A stretch of 64,000 nucleotides of DNA from NCBI RefSeq assembly GCF_900099935.1, contig NZ_FNEK01000019.1, positions 25,545 to 89,544 of the forward strand. Reading direction: 5' to 3'. The position numbers and the translations under genes were made by a program. Positions 35,008 through 44,429 of this stretch are shown here, piece after piece. Position 1 is the stretch's first letter, and each line of letters begins with the position of its first letter. The DNA is from Aliiruegeria lutimaris (lineage in GTDB: Bacteria > Pseudomonadota > Alphaproteobacteria > Rhodobacterales > Rhodobacteraceae). The notes under the pieces were generated by a model. The model ran no database searches. It worked only from the letters and a program-made list of their open reading frames with translations, and had not been told where the DNA came from.

Positions 35008-35889
35008 ATGAGCAACCTGAATCTCTATTCCCGCGGCGACAAGCTCTTCGTCATCGTGAACATGATTCTGATCGCGATGTTCACGATATCGGCGCTCTAC
35101 CCGTTCATCTACATTGCGTCGCTGTCGATGAGCACCGGCTTCGAAGCCCGCGCCGGCAACGTGATCCTGACCCCGGTCGGGTTCACGCTGGAGGCCTACA
35201 AGCGGGTGCTGAGCGAGCCGATGTTCTGGATCTCGTACCGGAACACGTTCATCTACACGATCGGCGGCACGCTCACGAGCCTCGCATTCATCATCCCCGG
35301 TGCCTATGCGCTCTCGCGGCCGCAGCTCTGGGGGCGACGGTTCTGGAACCTGATGGTGGCTTTCACCATGTGGTTCCACGCTGGCATGATCCCGTTCTTC
35401 CTGAACATGCGCGATCTTGGCCTGCTCGACAGCTACATCGGCATCATCATCGGATTTGCCGTCAACGGCTTCAACCTCATCTTGTTGCGCAACTTCTTCG
35501 AGGGCATCCCCCAGAGTTTTGAAGAAGCCGCGCGGATGGATGGCGCGAACGAGTTCCAGGTGCTCTGGAAGGTTTTCGTGCCGCTTTCAAAGCCGGCCTT
35601 GGCAACGGTCGCACTGTTCTGCGTCGTGTCCCGCTGGAACGGCTTCTTCTGGGCCATGGTTCTGTTGCAGGACGAGAACAAGATCCCGCTGCAGGTCTAC
35701 CTGCGCCACATCATCGTCGAGCTTTCGGACGACGAGGAATTCGCCAACACGCTGCTGACCTCGGCCTATTCCTTCGAGACCGTCAGCGCCGCCATCATCG
35801 TCTGCTCGATCATCCCGATCCTGCTCATCTACCCCTTCCTCCAGAAGTATTTCAGCAAGGGCATCCTGCTGGGTGGAGTGAAGGAATAA
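35008..35889 (+). CDS. ABC permease, AlgM2/YtcP type
   Basis: The product has 293 residues, the same length as recalled for AlgM2. It has six membrane segments; an N-terminal ISALYPFIYIASLSMS followed by VILTPVGFTLEAYKRVL is typical of YtcP-like partners of LplB permeases. The EAA loop is EEAARMDGANEFQVLWKVFV. The gene starts 13 bases after its partner with GGAGGG in the gap. It forms the inner-membrane channel together with the 33999 product. Confidence 0.9.
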   Translation: MSNLNLYSRGDKLFVIVNMILIAMFTISALYPFIYIASLSMSTGFEARAGNVILTPVGFTLEAYKRVLSEPMFWISYRNTFIYTIGGTLTSLAFIIPGAYALSRPQLWGRRFWNLMVAFTMWFHAGMIPFFLNMRDLGLLDSYIGIIIGFAVNGFNLILLRNFFEGIPQSFEEAARMDGANEFQVLWKVFVPLSKPALATVALFCVVSRWNGFFWAMVLLQDENKIPLQVYLRHIIVELSDDEEFANTLLTSAYSFETVSAAIIVCSIIPILLIYPFLQKYFSKGILLGGVKE

Positions 35890-35914
35890 CAACGTTCGCA
35901 ACAGGAGGAGACCC

Positions 35915-37489
35915 ATGCGAAAACTGTCACTGACACTTGCCATCCTGGGCACGACCGCCATGACGGCACCGGGCTTCGCCCAGGATCGCAGCGACCTGCG
36001 GATCGTCGACGAGCCGGTAGAGTTCACCATTCACATGCATTGGCCGCGCGCCCAAGGTTACGGCGTGGGCGGCGATGCGAGCAAGGTTTACCCGGTCGAG
36101 GAGGTCGCTCGCGAACTCACGGGTATTTCCCTAAAGGATGCCACGGCCGGCAAGAACTCGACGGACTCCAACGAGGCGATGAACCTGCTGATCGCCCAAG
36201 GTGACATGCCCGACATCGTTGGCGGCCACCTGATCCAGCAGCCGGTGAACGAATTCGGGCCGCAGGGCGCCTTCGTGCCGCTGAACGATCTGGTCAAGGA
36301 GCACGCGCCGCACATCCAGGCCTTCTGGGACAGCCATCCCGGCCTGCAGGAAGCGATCTCGGCCTATGACGGCAACTACTACTACATCCCCTATCTGCCT
36401 GACGGCAAATACGGCCGCGCCTGGTTCGTCCGCCAAGACTGGCTCGACAAGCTGGGGCTGGAACAGCCGCAGAACGTGGACGAACTCCACGACGCTCTTG
36501 TGGCCTTCCGGGACCAGGACCCGAACGGCAACGGGCTGAAGGACGAGATCCCCTATTTCGCCCGTCAGTGGGAGGAAGTGAACCGCCTTCTGACATTGTG
36601 GGATGCGCGGTCGTCGGGCTCCGACACCTATCACGACTTCTATGTCAACGACGACGGCAAGGTCGTGCACCCCTATGCCCAGGAAGCCTATCGCGTCGGC
36701 CTTTCCAACATTGCGCAATGGTATGCCGAGGGCCTGATCGATCCGGAAATCTATACCCGCGGATCGTCCTCGCGCGACTACCTGCTCGGTGAAAACCTCG
36801 GTGGCATGACCCATGACTGGTTCGCCTCCACCTCGGGTTACAATGCCGCGCTTTCCGACAAGGTCGACGGTTTCAACTTCATCCCGTTCCTGCCGCCGGC
36901 CTCGGTGTCGGGCGTGCGGATGGAAGAGCACCGTCGCATCCCGATCAAGCCCGACGGCTGGGCAATCAGCCATCAGGCGGAAGACCCGGTTAACGTCATC
37001 AAGTATTTCGATTTCTGGTTCACCGAGTACGGTCGCCTGCTGTCGAACTTTGGTGTCGAGGGCAAGACCTGGGACATGATCGACGGTGAGCCGGTCTACA
37101 AGCCCGAGGTGCTAAACAGCGACAGCCCGGTCAACAGCCAGATGTATCTGGAAGGCGCCCAGATTCAGCGCGGTTACTGGCAGGACTACCGCTACGAATG
37201 GCAGTGGACGTCGGAAGCCGCGCGCGAGGGTATTGAGCTCTACGACTCCGAAGACCTCCTGATCGACCAGTTCCTCGGCGTCGCGCTGAATGAAGCAGAG
37301 CAGAAGGTCTACGACAAGTACTGGCCTTCGCTGCGCACCTACATGCTGGAGCGTCAGCAGGCCTGGGTGCTCGGAACCGGCGACGTCACGGCGGACTGGG
37401 ACGAGTACATCGCGACGCTCAACAAGATGGGCTACGAGGACGTCACTGAGGTCATGAATACGGCCTACGCGCGCCAATACGGCGGCTGA
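35915..37489 (+). CDS. Oligosaccharide-binding protein, AlgQ2-like
   Basis: The product has 524 residues. The signal peptide is cut near GFAQD. The mature sequence parallels the alginate-binding protein AlgQ2 of Sphingomonas A1 along its length: QGDMPDIVGG, GAFVPLNDLVKEHAPHIQAF, YYIPYLPDGK, the calcium loop DPNGNGLKDE (202-211), WDARSSGSD, LGGMTHDWFAST, KPDGWAIS and GYWQDYRYEWQWT. AlgQ2 captures alginate oligomers of two or more sugars, so this protein most likely binds a polyuronate oligomer. AGGAGGAG precedes ATG 35915. It is followed by a strong hairpin. Confidence 0.92.
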   Translation: MRKLSLTLAILGTTAMTAPGFAQDRSDLRIVDEPVEFTIHMHWPRAQGYGVGGDASKVYPVEEVARELTGISLKDATAGKNSTDSNEAMNLLIAQGDMPDIVGGHLIQQPVNEFGPQGAFVPLNDLVKEHAPHIQAFWDSHPGLQEAISAYDGNYYYIPYLPDGKYGRAWFVRQDWLDKLGLEQPQNVDELHDALVAFRDQDPNGNGLKDEIPYFARQWEEVNRLLTLWDARSSGSDTYHDFYVNDDGKVVHPYAQEAYRVGLSNIAQWYAEGLIDPEIYTRGSSSRDYLLGENLGGMTHDWFASTSGYNAALSDKVDGFNFIPFLPPASVSGVRMEEHRRIPIKPDGWAISHQAEDPVNVIKYFDFWFTEYGRLLSNFGVEGKTWDMIDGEPVYKPEVLNSDSPVNSQMYLEGAQIQRGYWQDYRYEWQWTSEAAREGIELYDSEDLLIDQFLGVALNEAEQKVYDKYWPSLRTYMLERQQAWVLGTGDVTADWDEYIATLNKMGYEDVTEVMNTAYARQYGG

Positions 37490-37500
37490 GGTCGTCTCCC

Positions 37501-37535
37501 GGTGCCGCCCGCTATGAGCATTGTCGGGCGGCACC
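37501..37535 (+). terminator. Perfect 11-bp hairpin between the binding protein and the PL15 lyase
   Basis: Arms GGTGCCGCCCG (37501-37511) and CGGGCGGCACC (37525-37535) pair perfectly around a 13-base loop, 12 bases past the binding-protein stop. The 3' flank is not U-rich, so partial termination or protection of the upstream message is likelier than full termination. Confidence 0.65.
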
Positions 37536-37576
37536 ACCAAATCCAGAAATAGCTCGTTATCCAAGGACGTACGTCG

Positions 37577-39916
37577 ATGCCTTCGACCGCAATGAAAGAA
37601 GTCACCGCCTATCTCGACGAACCCACCGCCGGGCGTCTCAACATCCAGTATGCGCCCGGATCGGAGGACGTGCTGGTGGAAAACCCGCCCCGATTTACCT
37701 GGCTGCCAGTCGTCGAGGACGAAGCCCGCTACGTGCTGCGGTTGTCGACCGACCCCAGATATCCGGCGAAGGAAACACGGACCTTCGCCGACATCGCGCT
37801 CAATTTCTTCACCCCCGATACCGTGCTGGAACCAGGAACCTATCACTGGTCCTACGCCGTCTGGGATGCCGAGAAGGGCGCTCCGGCGACCGCCTGGAGC
37901 ACCAGCCGCAGCTTCGAGCTCACCGCCGAACTGCCAGCGACACCGGTGCCGGGGCGCGCCGCGCGCTACAACGGAGTCGAGTTGGCCCATCCCCGCCTTT
38001 GGCTGGGTCCAAAGGAGCTTGCCACGTTCCGCGAGGCCGTGGCTGGCGATCCGGATCATTGCACCTGGTCCACCTTCTACGAGAACAGCGTCAAGCCCTG
38101 GATGGATCGCCCGGTGATGGACGAACCGGCAGGTTACCCGAACCACCAGCGCGTCGCCCCGATCTGGCGCCAGACCTATATCGACTGCCAGGAGCTTCTC
38201 TACGCCATCCGGCACCTTGCCATCGGCGGCCACGTCACCGGCGACAAGGCAATGCTGACGCGCGCCAAGGAATGGCTCCTGGCCGCTGCCGCCTGGGATC
38301 CCGCCGGAACGACCTCGCGAGCCTATACCGATGAATGGGCGTTCCGCGTCACCGACGCATTGGCCTGGGGTTATGACTGGCTGCACGGCGAGTTGAGCGA
38401 GGACGAGCGCGACACGGTGCGCGCGGCGCTGCTCATCCGCACCCGCGAGATCGCCGATCACATCATCAAGAACGCCAATATCCAGCTCTTTCCCTACGAC
38501 AGCCATGCGGTCCGGGCGGTTTCGGCCGTGCTGATCCCGGCGAGCATCGCCCTGCTCGACGAGGAACCCGAAGCGCGCGAGTGGCTGGATTACTCGATCG
38601 AGTTCCTGTTCACCGTCTATTCGCCCTGGGGCGATCAGGACGGCGGCTGGGCCGAGGGGCCGCATTACTGGATGACCGGCATGGCCTACCTGATCGACGC
38701 CGCGAACCTGCTGAAGAACTTCACCGGGCTCAACCTCTACGAGCGCCCGTTCTTCCAGAAGACCGGCGACATGCCGCTCTATACCAAGGCGCCCGACACC
38801 CGCCGCGCCACCTTCGGCGACGACAGCACCATGGGCGACCTGCCGGCGGTCAAGATCGGCTACAACCTGCGCCAGTTCGGTGGTGTCACTGGCAATGGCG
38901 CCTATCAATGGTATTACGACGAGATCAAACGCACCAACCCCGGAACCGAAAAGGCGTTCTACAATTGGGGATGGTGGGACTTCCATTTCGACGAAATGGT
39001 TTATCGCCACGACTGGCCACTGATCGAAGCCGCGCCGCCCAGCGACGATGACACGCTGCGTTGGTTCAAGGGCATCGGCTGGGTCGCAATCCAGCACCGG
39101 ATGGGCGACCCGAAAGAACACATCCAGTTCGTCTTCAAGTCGAGCCCCTTCGGTTCGATCAGCCACAGCCATGGCGACCAGAACGCCTTCTGCCTGGCCG
39201 CTTTCGGCGAGGACCTCGCGATCCAGTCGGGTCATTACGTCGCCTTCAACAGCACCATGCACCAGGGTTGGCGCAAGCAGACGCGCTCGAAGAACGCCAT
39301 CCTGATCAATGGCAAGGGCCAGTACGCCGACCGCAACAAGGCGCTTCAGATGAAGTCGACCGGCAAGATCCTGGCGGCCGAACAGCGCGACGATCACATC
39401 TACTTTAAGGGCGATGCCACCGCGGCCTATGCGCTGCTGTCGCCGGAGGTCACTCTTGCAGAGCGCGAGGTCTACTTCTTCAACGACAGCTTCTTTGTCT
39501 TCGTCGACTCCATCGACGCCGACGCGCCGGTCGAGATTGACTGGCTGTTGCACGCCAACCAGCCGTTTCATCTTGGCCGCACCTCTTTCCGCAATACCGG
39601 CGAGAAAGCCGGGTTCTATGGCGAGGTTCTGTGGTCCGAAGGCGGCGCTCCGGTGCTCAGCCAGGAAACCGGTTTTCCCGGTGTCGACAAGAGCGAGATC
39701 GAGGGATTGCCCATCAGCACCTGCCTGACGGCCCGGTTCCCGAAAGCGACTCGCCACCGGATCGTGACGCTCCTGGTGCCTTATCCGAAGGCCGAACCGC
39801 GCCGGATATTCCACTTCATCGACGACCAGGGTTACGACGCCGATCTCTATTTCACCGACCCCGACGAGAACACTTTCAAAGTCGTGGTCAAGAAGCTGGC
39901 CGGAACAAGTATCTGA
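37577..39916 (+). CDS. PL15 exolytic polyuronate (alginate-type) lyase, cytoplasmic
   Basis: The product has 779 residues and no signal peptide. The N-terminal DUF4962-like beta domain (ENPPRFTWLPVVEDEARYVL) is followed by an alpha/alpha barrel and a heparinase II/III-like beta sandwich. It matches the length and layout of the Agrobacterium exo-alginate lyase Atu3025. The catalytic residues fall at a constant offset of one: H310 (DSHAVRAV) for H311, Y364 (GPHYWMTG) for Y365, and H530 (SHSHGDQNAF) for H531. It would strip one unsaturated uronate at a time from imported oligomers. Alginate is the best guess; PL15 members acting on other uronate polymers exist. The start follows AAGGA. Confidence 0.88.
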   Translation: MPSTAMKEVTAYLDEPTAGRLNIQYAPGSEDVLVENPPRFTWLPVVEDEARYVLRLSTDPRYPAKETRTFADIALNFFTPDTVLEPGTYHWSYAVWDAEKGAPATAWSTSRSFELTAELPATPVPGRAARYNGVELAHPRLWLGPKELATFREAVAGDPDHCTWSTFYENSVKPWMDRPVMDEPAGYPNHQRVAPIWRQTYIDCQELLYAIRHLAIGGHVTGDKAMLTRAKEWLLAAAAWDPAGTTSRAYTDEWAFRVTDALAWGYDWLHGELSEDERDTVRAALLIRTREIADHIIKNANIQLFPYDSHAVRAVSAVLIPASIALLDEEPEAREWLDYSIEFLFTVYSPWGDQDGGWAEGPHYWMTGMAYLIDAANLLKNFTGLNLYERPFFQKTGDMPLYTKAPDTRRATFGDDSTMGDLPAVKIGYNLRQFGGVTGNGAYQWYYDEIKRTNPGTEKAFYNWGWWDFHFDEMVYRHDWPLIEAAPPSDDDTLRWFKGIGWVAIQHRMGDPKEHIQFVFKSSPFGSISHSHGDQNAFCLAAFGEDLAIQSGHYVAFNSTMHQGWRKQTRSKNAILINGKGQYADRNKALQMKSTGKILAAEQRDDHIYFKGDATAAYALLSPEVTLAEREVYFFNDSFFVFVDSIDADAPVEIDWLLHANQPFHLGRTSFRNTGEKAGFYGEVLWSEGGAPVLSQETGFPGVDKSEIEGLPISTCLTARFPKATRHRIVTLLVPYPKAEPRRIFHFIDDQGYDADLYFTDPDENTFKVVVKKLAGTSI

Positions 39917-39938
39917 GCATTCGAGGAGCGAAACGCCC

Positions 39939-40271
39939 ATGGAAATCAAGAACATCTTTCCCGCGGTCGAAGGCGAGATCGAAGACCTTGGCGGCGGCCT
40001 CAAGCGCCGGGTCTGCGCCTACAACAACAACCTGATGTGCGTTGAAGTACATTTCGAATCCGGAACAGTCGCGCCGGTGCACCACCACCCGCACGAGCAG
40101 ATCACCTATGTCGTCTCCGGCAAATTCGAGTTCGAGATCGACGGTGTGAAGCGGATCCTGGGCCCGGGAGACTCGGCCTACAAGCAGCCGAACCTTCCCC
40201 ACGGCGCCACCTGCCTCGAAGCCGGCATGCTGATCGACATGTTCACGCCGCACCGAGAAGACTTCCTCTGA
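39939..40271 (+). CDS. kdgF: KdgF-type cupin, unsaturated uronate ring opening
   Basis: The 110-residue single cupin has metal-binding residues in VHHHPHEQITYVV (H48/H50, Q54) and H88 in NLPHGAT. The catalytic D-x-F-x3-R pattern is D100, F102 and R106 in LIDMFTPHRED, as in characterised KdgF proteins. KdgF speeds conversion of 4,5-unsaturated uronate to the linear keto sugar (DEH/DKI). It comes 22 bases after the PL15 gene with GAGGAG upstream, exactly where the unsaturated product would need it. Confidence 0.88.
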   Translation: MEIKNIFPAVEGEIEDLGGGLKRRVCAYNNNLMCVEVHFESGTVAPVHHHPHEQITYVVSGKFEFEIDGVKRILGPGDSAYKQPNLPHGATCLEAGMLIDMFTPHREDFL

Positions 40272-40309
40272 TCCAACGAAACATACACTGAACGAATGGA
40301 GTACTGGGC

Positions 40310-41197
40310 ATGACCAAACCCGTCATCGGCTTTATCGGCCTCGGCCTCATGGGAGGCAACATGGTCGAGAACCTCCAGAAAAAGGGTTTCGAGTTGGTCG
40401 TGATGGACCTCAACAAGGATGCCGTTCAGGCGGTCCTTGAGCGTGGCAACGCCACAGAGGCCGAAACGCCCAGGGAACTGGCCGAGGAGAGCGACATCGT
40501 GATGCTCTGTCTTACAACCTCCGAGGTGGTTGAAAAGGTGGTCTACGGCGACAACGGCATCCTTGCCGGCATCAAGCAAGGCGCCGTGCTGATCGATTTT
40601 GGCACCTCCATCCCGGCCTCGACTCGCAAGATCGGCGCCGACCTCGCCGCGAAGGGTGCGGGCATGATCGACGCACCGCTCGGCCGCACACCGGCTCATG
40701 CCAAGGACGGGCTGCTCAACATCATGGCCGCTGGCGACAGGGAAACCTTCGACAAGGTCAAACCCGTTCTCGACGAGCAAGGCGAGAACGTCTTCTATCT
40801 CGGCGCGCTGGGCGCAGGTCATGTGACCAAGCTGATCAACAACTTCATGGGCATGACCACCGTTTGCACGATGAGCCAGGCTTTTGCGGTTGCCGATCGC
40901 GCGGGTGTCGATCGTCAGCAGCTGTTTGACATCATGTCCACCGGACCGTCGAATTCGCCGTTCATGCAGTTCTGCAAGAACTACGCCGTCGATGGCGTGA
41001 GTGATCTGAGCTTCTCGATCAACAATGCCAACAAGGATCTCGGTTACTTCCTGAAAATGGCAGAGGATCTGGGTACCCAGTCAGAGATAGCCCAAGGCAC
41101 ATCGCACAACCTCAAGGCCGCTGTCGAAGCCGGCATGGGGGACGGCAACGTTCCGGAAATATTCGACCTTTTCCTGAAGCTCGAAAAGGCAGGCTGA
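40310..41197 (+). CDS. GarR-like beta-hydroxyacid dehydrogenase, candidate DEH reductase
   Basis: The product has 295 residues. The N-terminal dinucleotide motif GFIGLGLMGGNMVENL, the substrate-binding segment DAPLGRTPAHAKDG and the catalytic Lys in GHVTKLINNFMG place it in the tartronate-semialdehyde/3-hydroxyisobutyrate dehydrogenase family. In an alginate-type operon directly after PL15 and kdgF, a role in reducing the keto-uronate DEH to KDG is plausible. Reduction of tartronate semialdehyde is the generic alternative. ATG 40310 is 38 bases after kdgF with a weak AATGGAG. Family certain, substrate inferred. Confidence 0.85.
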   Translation: MTKPVIGFIGLGLMGGNMVENLQKKGFELVVMDLNKDAVQAVLERGNATEAETPRELAEESDIVMLCLTTSEVVEKVVYGDNGILAGIKQGAVLIDFGTSIPASTRKIGADLAAKGAGMIDAPLGRTPAHAKDGLLNIMAAGDRETFDKVKPVLDEQGENVFYLGALGAGHVTKLINNFMGMTTVCTMSQAFAVADRAGVDRQQLFDIMSTGPSNSPFMQFCKNYAVDGVSDLSFSINNANKDLGYFLKMAEDLGTQSEIAQGTSHNLKAAVEAGMGDGNVPEIFDLFLKLEKAG

Positions 41198-41248
41198 GTG
41201 ATCGCAAAGCGCGCTCATTACGACAAAGCTATTCGCAGGGACAAAACC

Positions 41249-42460
41249 ATGAACTTTGCACCGAACCTAGATACCGGGGAATCCTACGTCGCGATGAACC
41301 TGTTCCAGCCGCCCACGGCGCATTGCGGGGTGTTCGAACAGGCGTTGGATCGGGCCGTGACCAAGATCAGCGACCTGATTCCGGTCTTTGGCCTGCGCAA
41401 CCCCCGGATCGGCGAGAACGGCACCCAAAGCTATCAGTTCTGCATTTCCGATGAATGGGTGGCGAGCTTCTGGTCCGGGCAGCTCTGGCTTGCCTATTCG
41501 CTGACCGGCGAAGAGCGCTTCAAGAACAGCGCAAGGATGCGGCGCCCCTATTTCCAGACGGTGCTGGAGCGGCCCGACTGGCATGACCATGATCTGGGCT
41601 TCCTGTTCTCGCTCAGTTGCGTCGCCGATTGGAAGCTAACGGGGAACGAACACTCCCGCGAAATGGCGCTGAGAGCGGCCGATTTCCTTGCCGCGCGGCG
41701 GCGCCAGCCGATGCGCTTTGTGATGTGCTGGAACCCCATGCGCCGCGATCCACCCGAGTTTGCCGCGCAGAAGGTCGGGACGCTCAACATAGACAGCATG
41801 CAGGCCATGGCGCTGCTGTTCTGGGCGCATGAGCAGACCGGTCAGGCCTCGTTCGCAGACATCGCGCACATGCACCTGGCGACCAGCGCCGAATACCTTG
41901 TTCGCGACGACTGCAGTTCATTCCACGCCTACGAGTTCGACCCGCGTACCGGCGCGCCGGTTAAGGGCTTCACCCATCAGGGGTTGAGCGATGACAGTTG
42001 CTGGTCGCGCGGACAGGCCTGGGCGATCCACGGTTTCGCGCAAAGCTACTTGTATTCGGGGCGGCAAGAATACCGCGACATGTCCGCGAGAATGGCCGAC
42101 TACATCGCCGACAAGCTGCCCGAGGACGGCGTTCCCCTGTGGGACTACGACCTGCCGGACAACATGCACCCTTATCGCGACAGTTCCGCAGGGGCCGTCA
42201 CCGCCGCCGGGCTCTACGCGCTGGCGCAAGGTTTCGGGCACGGGCCGGAAGCAGAGCGCTACACGGCCTTGGCCGACCGCATCCTGCTGGGGCTGGTCCA
42301 GACCTGTGACATCGCCGGACGCCCGGAAGCGCAGGGTCTGCTCGAAAAAGGCGCCGCCTTCGTCGATCTCGACCGTTCCGACAACATGCTGCCCTACGGC
42401 GACTACTACTACGTCGAAGCGCTGATGCGAGCGGTCGGGCACACGGAGTTCTTTTGGTAG
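41249..42460 (+). CDS. GH88 unsaturated glucuronyl hydrolase
   Basis: The product has about 403 residues and no signal peptide. It is an alpha6/alpha6-barrel glycoside hydrolase with the two catalytic Asp of UGL enzymes, D115 in WHDHDLGFLF and D182 in TLNIDSMQAMAL, plus the CWSRGQAWAIHGF motif (254-258). It hydrates the vinyl ether of 4,5-unsaturated uronate at the non-reducing end of lyase-made disaccharides. Its presence implies that mixed uronate-containing disaccharides reach the cytoplasm, beyond pure alginate. ATG 41249 has AGGGA; a GTG at 41198 next to the previous stop is also in frame. Confidence 0.88.
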   Translation: MNFAPNLDTGESYVAMNLFQPPTAHCGVFEQALDRAVTKISDLIPVFGLRNPRIGENGTQSYQFCISDEWVASFWSGQLWLAYSLTGEERFKNSARMRRPYFQTVLERPDWHDHDLGFLFSLSCVADWKLTGNEHSREMALRAADFLAARRRQPMRFVMCWNPMRRDPPEFAAQKVGTLNIDSMQAMALLFWAHEQTGQASFADIAHMHLATSAEYLVRDDCSSFHAYEFDPRTGAPVKGFTHQGLSDDSCWSRGQAWAIHGFAQSYLYSGRQEYRDMSARMADYIADKLPEDGVPLWDYDLPDNMHPYRDSSAGAVTAAGLYALAQGFGHGPEAERYTALADRILLGLVQTCDIAGRPEAQGLLEKGAAFVDLDRSDNMLPYGDYYYVEALMRAVGHTEFFW

Positions 42461-42575
42461 TGCCGTGTCGGAATAGCCCGCGCGCCCGTCGCGTTCCCAT
42501 GAGGCACCCATGCCGCGTGTCAGCGCGTGCAGGGGAACCAGCCTCCACCCCGGAACATCAAAGCAAGGAAGACTC

Positions 42576-43319
42576 ATGAAACTTCAGGGAAAGTCCGCAA
42601 TCGTTACGGGCGGAGGCCGAGACATTGGCCGCGCCTGTGCCGTCAAGCTGGCGTCGGAGGGCGCAAACGTCGCGATCAATTACTTCGCCAGTAGCGCCGG
42701 AGCCGAGCAGGCCGTTGCGGAGATCGAAGCGTTGGGCGGCAAGGCCATTGCGGTGCAGGGCGACCTGAACAGGCCGGCCGACGTTCAGGCGCTGGTGGCG
42801 CGCACCGTCGAAGCGTTCGGCGGCGTCGATGTGCTCGTGAATAACGCCGGGGGCCTCATTGCGCGCAAGACCATTGCCGAGATGTCGCTGGAGCATTGGC
42901 AGGCGGTGATGGACCTGAACCTCACGAGCACCTTCCTGATGATCAAGGAATGCCTGCCGCACATGAGCGCGGGCGCCATCATCAACATGGCCAGCCAGGC
43001 CGCCCGCGACGGGGGCGGCGCGGGTGCCGTCGCATACGCCACTTCCAAGGGCGCGGTCATGACAATGACACGCGGCCTGGCCAAGGAGCTTGGCCCGGAG
43101 ATCCGCGTCAACGCGCTGTGTCCCGGCATGATCGATACCGATTTCCACAACATTCATACCGCAGAGGCTGCCCGACGTGGCTTCGAGGCCGCGGCTCCCC
43201 TGAAGCGGCAGGGCGTGTCCGACGATGTCGCGAACCTGGTCCTGTTCCTGGCCTGCGACGACGCGGCCTTCATCACGGGAGCCAGCGTCGACATCAACGG
43301 CGGGGTGCTCTTCAGCTGA
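42576..43319 (+). CDS. Short-chain dehydrogenase/reductase (KduD/FabG-like)
   Basis: The product has 247 residues. The cofactor motif is TGGGRDIG (11-18), with Asp where Gly is usual; NNAG is at 89-92 and the catalytic set is Ser140, Tyr154 and Lys158 in AYATSKGA. The C-terminal [13 protein letters not shown] and [11 protein letters not shown] are typical. In this operon it is a second candidate for reducing the open keto-uronate, as with the SDR A1-R in Sphingomonas; generic sugar or acid reduction cannot be excluded. AAGGAAG precedes ATG 42576. Its stop codon lies inside a strong hairpin. Confidence 0.85.
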   Translation: MKLQGKSAIVTGGGRDIGRACAVKLASEGANVAINYFASSAGAEQAVAEIEALGGKAIAVQGDLNRPADVQALVARTVEAFGGVDVLVNNAGGLIARKTIAEMSLEHWQAVMDLNLTSTFLMIKECLPHMSAGAIINMASQAARDGGGAGAVAYATSKGAVMTMTRGLAKELGPEIRVNALCPGMIDTDFHNIHTAEAARRGFEAAAPLKRQGVSDDVANLVLFLACDDAAFITGASVDINGGVLFS

Positions 43320-43328
43320 GCACCCCGC
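43300..43328 (+). terminator. Perfect 11-bp hairpin overlapping the SDR stop codon
   Basis: Arms GCGGGGTGCTC (43300-43310) and GAGCACCCCGC (43318-43328) flank a 7-base loop. The stop codon TGA (43317-43319) straddles the loop and 3' arm, so ribosomes terminating here would melt the stem. It separates the SDR from the TRAP genes. Confidence 0.6.
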
Positions 43329-43378
43329 AGTCCGACAACCAATCCAAGATTACGAGTTCACAAACCGAGGAGGAAAAC

Positions 43379-44362
43379 ATGAAACAGAAACTTGCGACCA
43401 GACTGGTCGGTGCGACCGCCATGCTGACACTTTTGTGCGGCGCAGCCGTTGCCGAGCAATGGCGCGGATGGAATATCCATGTCGACGGCTATCCCAACAC
43501 CGTCGCGATGGAAAAGTTCGCCGAGTTGCTCGCGGAGAAAACCGGTGGCGAGATCACGCTGCAAATGTTCCACGGCGGAACGCTCGGCAGCCAGCCCGAC
43601 GCGATCGAGCAGGTGCGGCTCGGTGGTCTGGAGATCGGCAACTTCAACCTTGGCCCGATCGGTCCGATCGCGGCGGAGGCGAATGTCGTCTCGCTGCCGT
43701 TCATTTTCAAGGATGTCCCCCACATGTTCCGCGTGCTCGAAGGAGAAGGCGGGCAGAAGATCTCCGATGGCATGGCCGCCAAGGGTCTCACGCCTCTGGC
43801 CTGGTATGATGCCGGCGCACGGTCTTTCTACAACGGCGCGAAGCCGATCGAAGCACCGGCCGACGTTGCGGGCATGAAGGTCCGCGTGATGAACAACGAC
43901 CTTTACTCCGGGATGATCTCCGAGTTGGGCGGCAACCCGTCTCCGATGGCCTTCGCCGAGGTCTACCAGTCTCTCAAGACCGGCGTGGTTGACGGCGCCG
44001 AGAACAACTGGCCGTCCTACGAGTCGACTGGGCATTTCGAGGTGGCCGGCTACTACTCGCTGAGCCAGCACCTCATCATCCCCGAGTGCCTCTGCATCAA
44101 TACCGATGTCTACAATGCCCTCTCCGATGACATGAAAGCGGCGGTGAAGGAAGCTGCGGTCGAGTCAGCCGAACTGCAGCACCAGCTCTGGGCCGAGCGA
44201 GAAGCGGCGAGCCGCGAAAAGGTCGAAGCCGCTGGCGTCAAGACCAACGAGATCGCCGACAAGACCCCGTTCCAGGAAGCAATGGTGCCGGTCTACGAGG
44301 CCTATCTCGCAGCCAATCCCGACCTGCGGCCGCTGGTCGAACTGATCCAAGCGACCGAATAA
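43379..44362 (+). CDS. dctP: TRAP transporter binding protein DctP
   Basis: The product has 327 residues with a signal peptide cut near AVAEQ. The fold carries the DctP hallmarks: ARSFYNGAKPI, KVRVMNNDLYSGMISELGGN with the ligand-carboxylate Arg, PMAFAEVYQSLKTGVVDGAEN and ECLCINTDVYNALSDD. It delivers a carboxylate, here probably a uronate or aldonate, to the permeases that follow. GAGGAGGAA precedes ATG 43379. A hairpin separates it from dctQ. Confidence 0.9.
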   Translation: MKQKLATRLVGATAMLTLLCGAAVAEQWRGWNIHVDGYPNTVAMEKFAELLAEKTGGEITLQMFHGGTLGSQPDAIEQVRLGGLEIGNFNLGPIGPIAAEANVVSLPFIFKDVPHMFRVLEGEGGQKISDGMAAKGLTPLAWYDAGARSFYNGAKPIEAPADVAGMKVRVMNNDLYSGMISELGGNPSPMAFAEVYQSLKTGVVDGAENNWPSYESTGHFEVAGYYSLSQHLIIPECLCINTDVYNALSDDMKAAVKEAAVESAELQHQLWAEREAASREKVEAAGVKTNEIADKTPFQEAMVPVYEAYLAANPDLRPLVELIQATE

Positions 44363-44378
44363 ACTGGATTGATCTTCC

Positions 44379-44409
44379 TGCGCCCGGAGCCGACGCGGGG
44401 TCGGGCGCA
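44379..44409 (+). terminator. 8-bp hairpin between dctP and dctQ
   Basis: Arms TGCGCCCG (44379-44386) and CGGGCGCA (44402-44409) pair perfectly with a 15-base loop, just past the dctP stop. It is probably a partial terminator or message stabiliser favouring the binding protein. Confidence 0.5.
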
Positions 44410-44429
44410 ACCTTTCCCCGGAGCCAAAC

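Noticed and set aside
37112..40003. 963-codon minus-strand open frame
   Set aside because: It lies wholly antisense to the end of the binding protein and the PL15 lyase, whose catalytic motifs are clear. High GC leaves the opposite strand open by chance.
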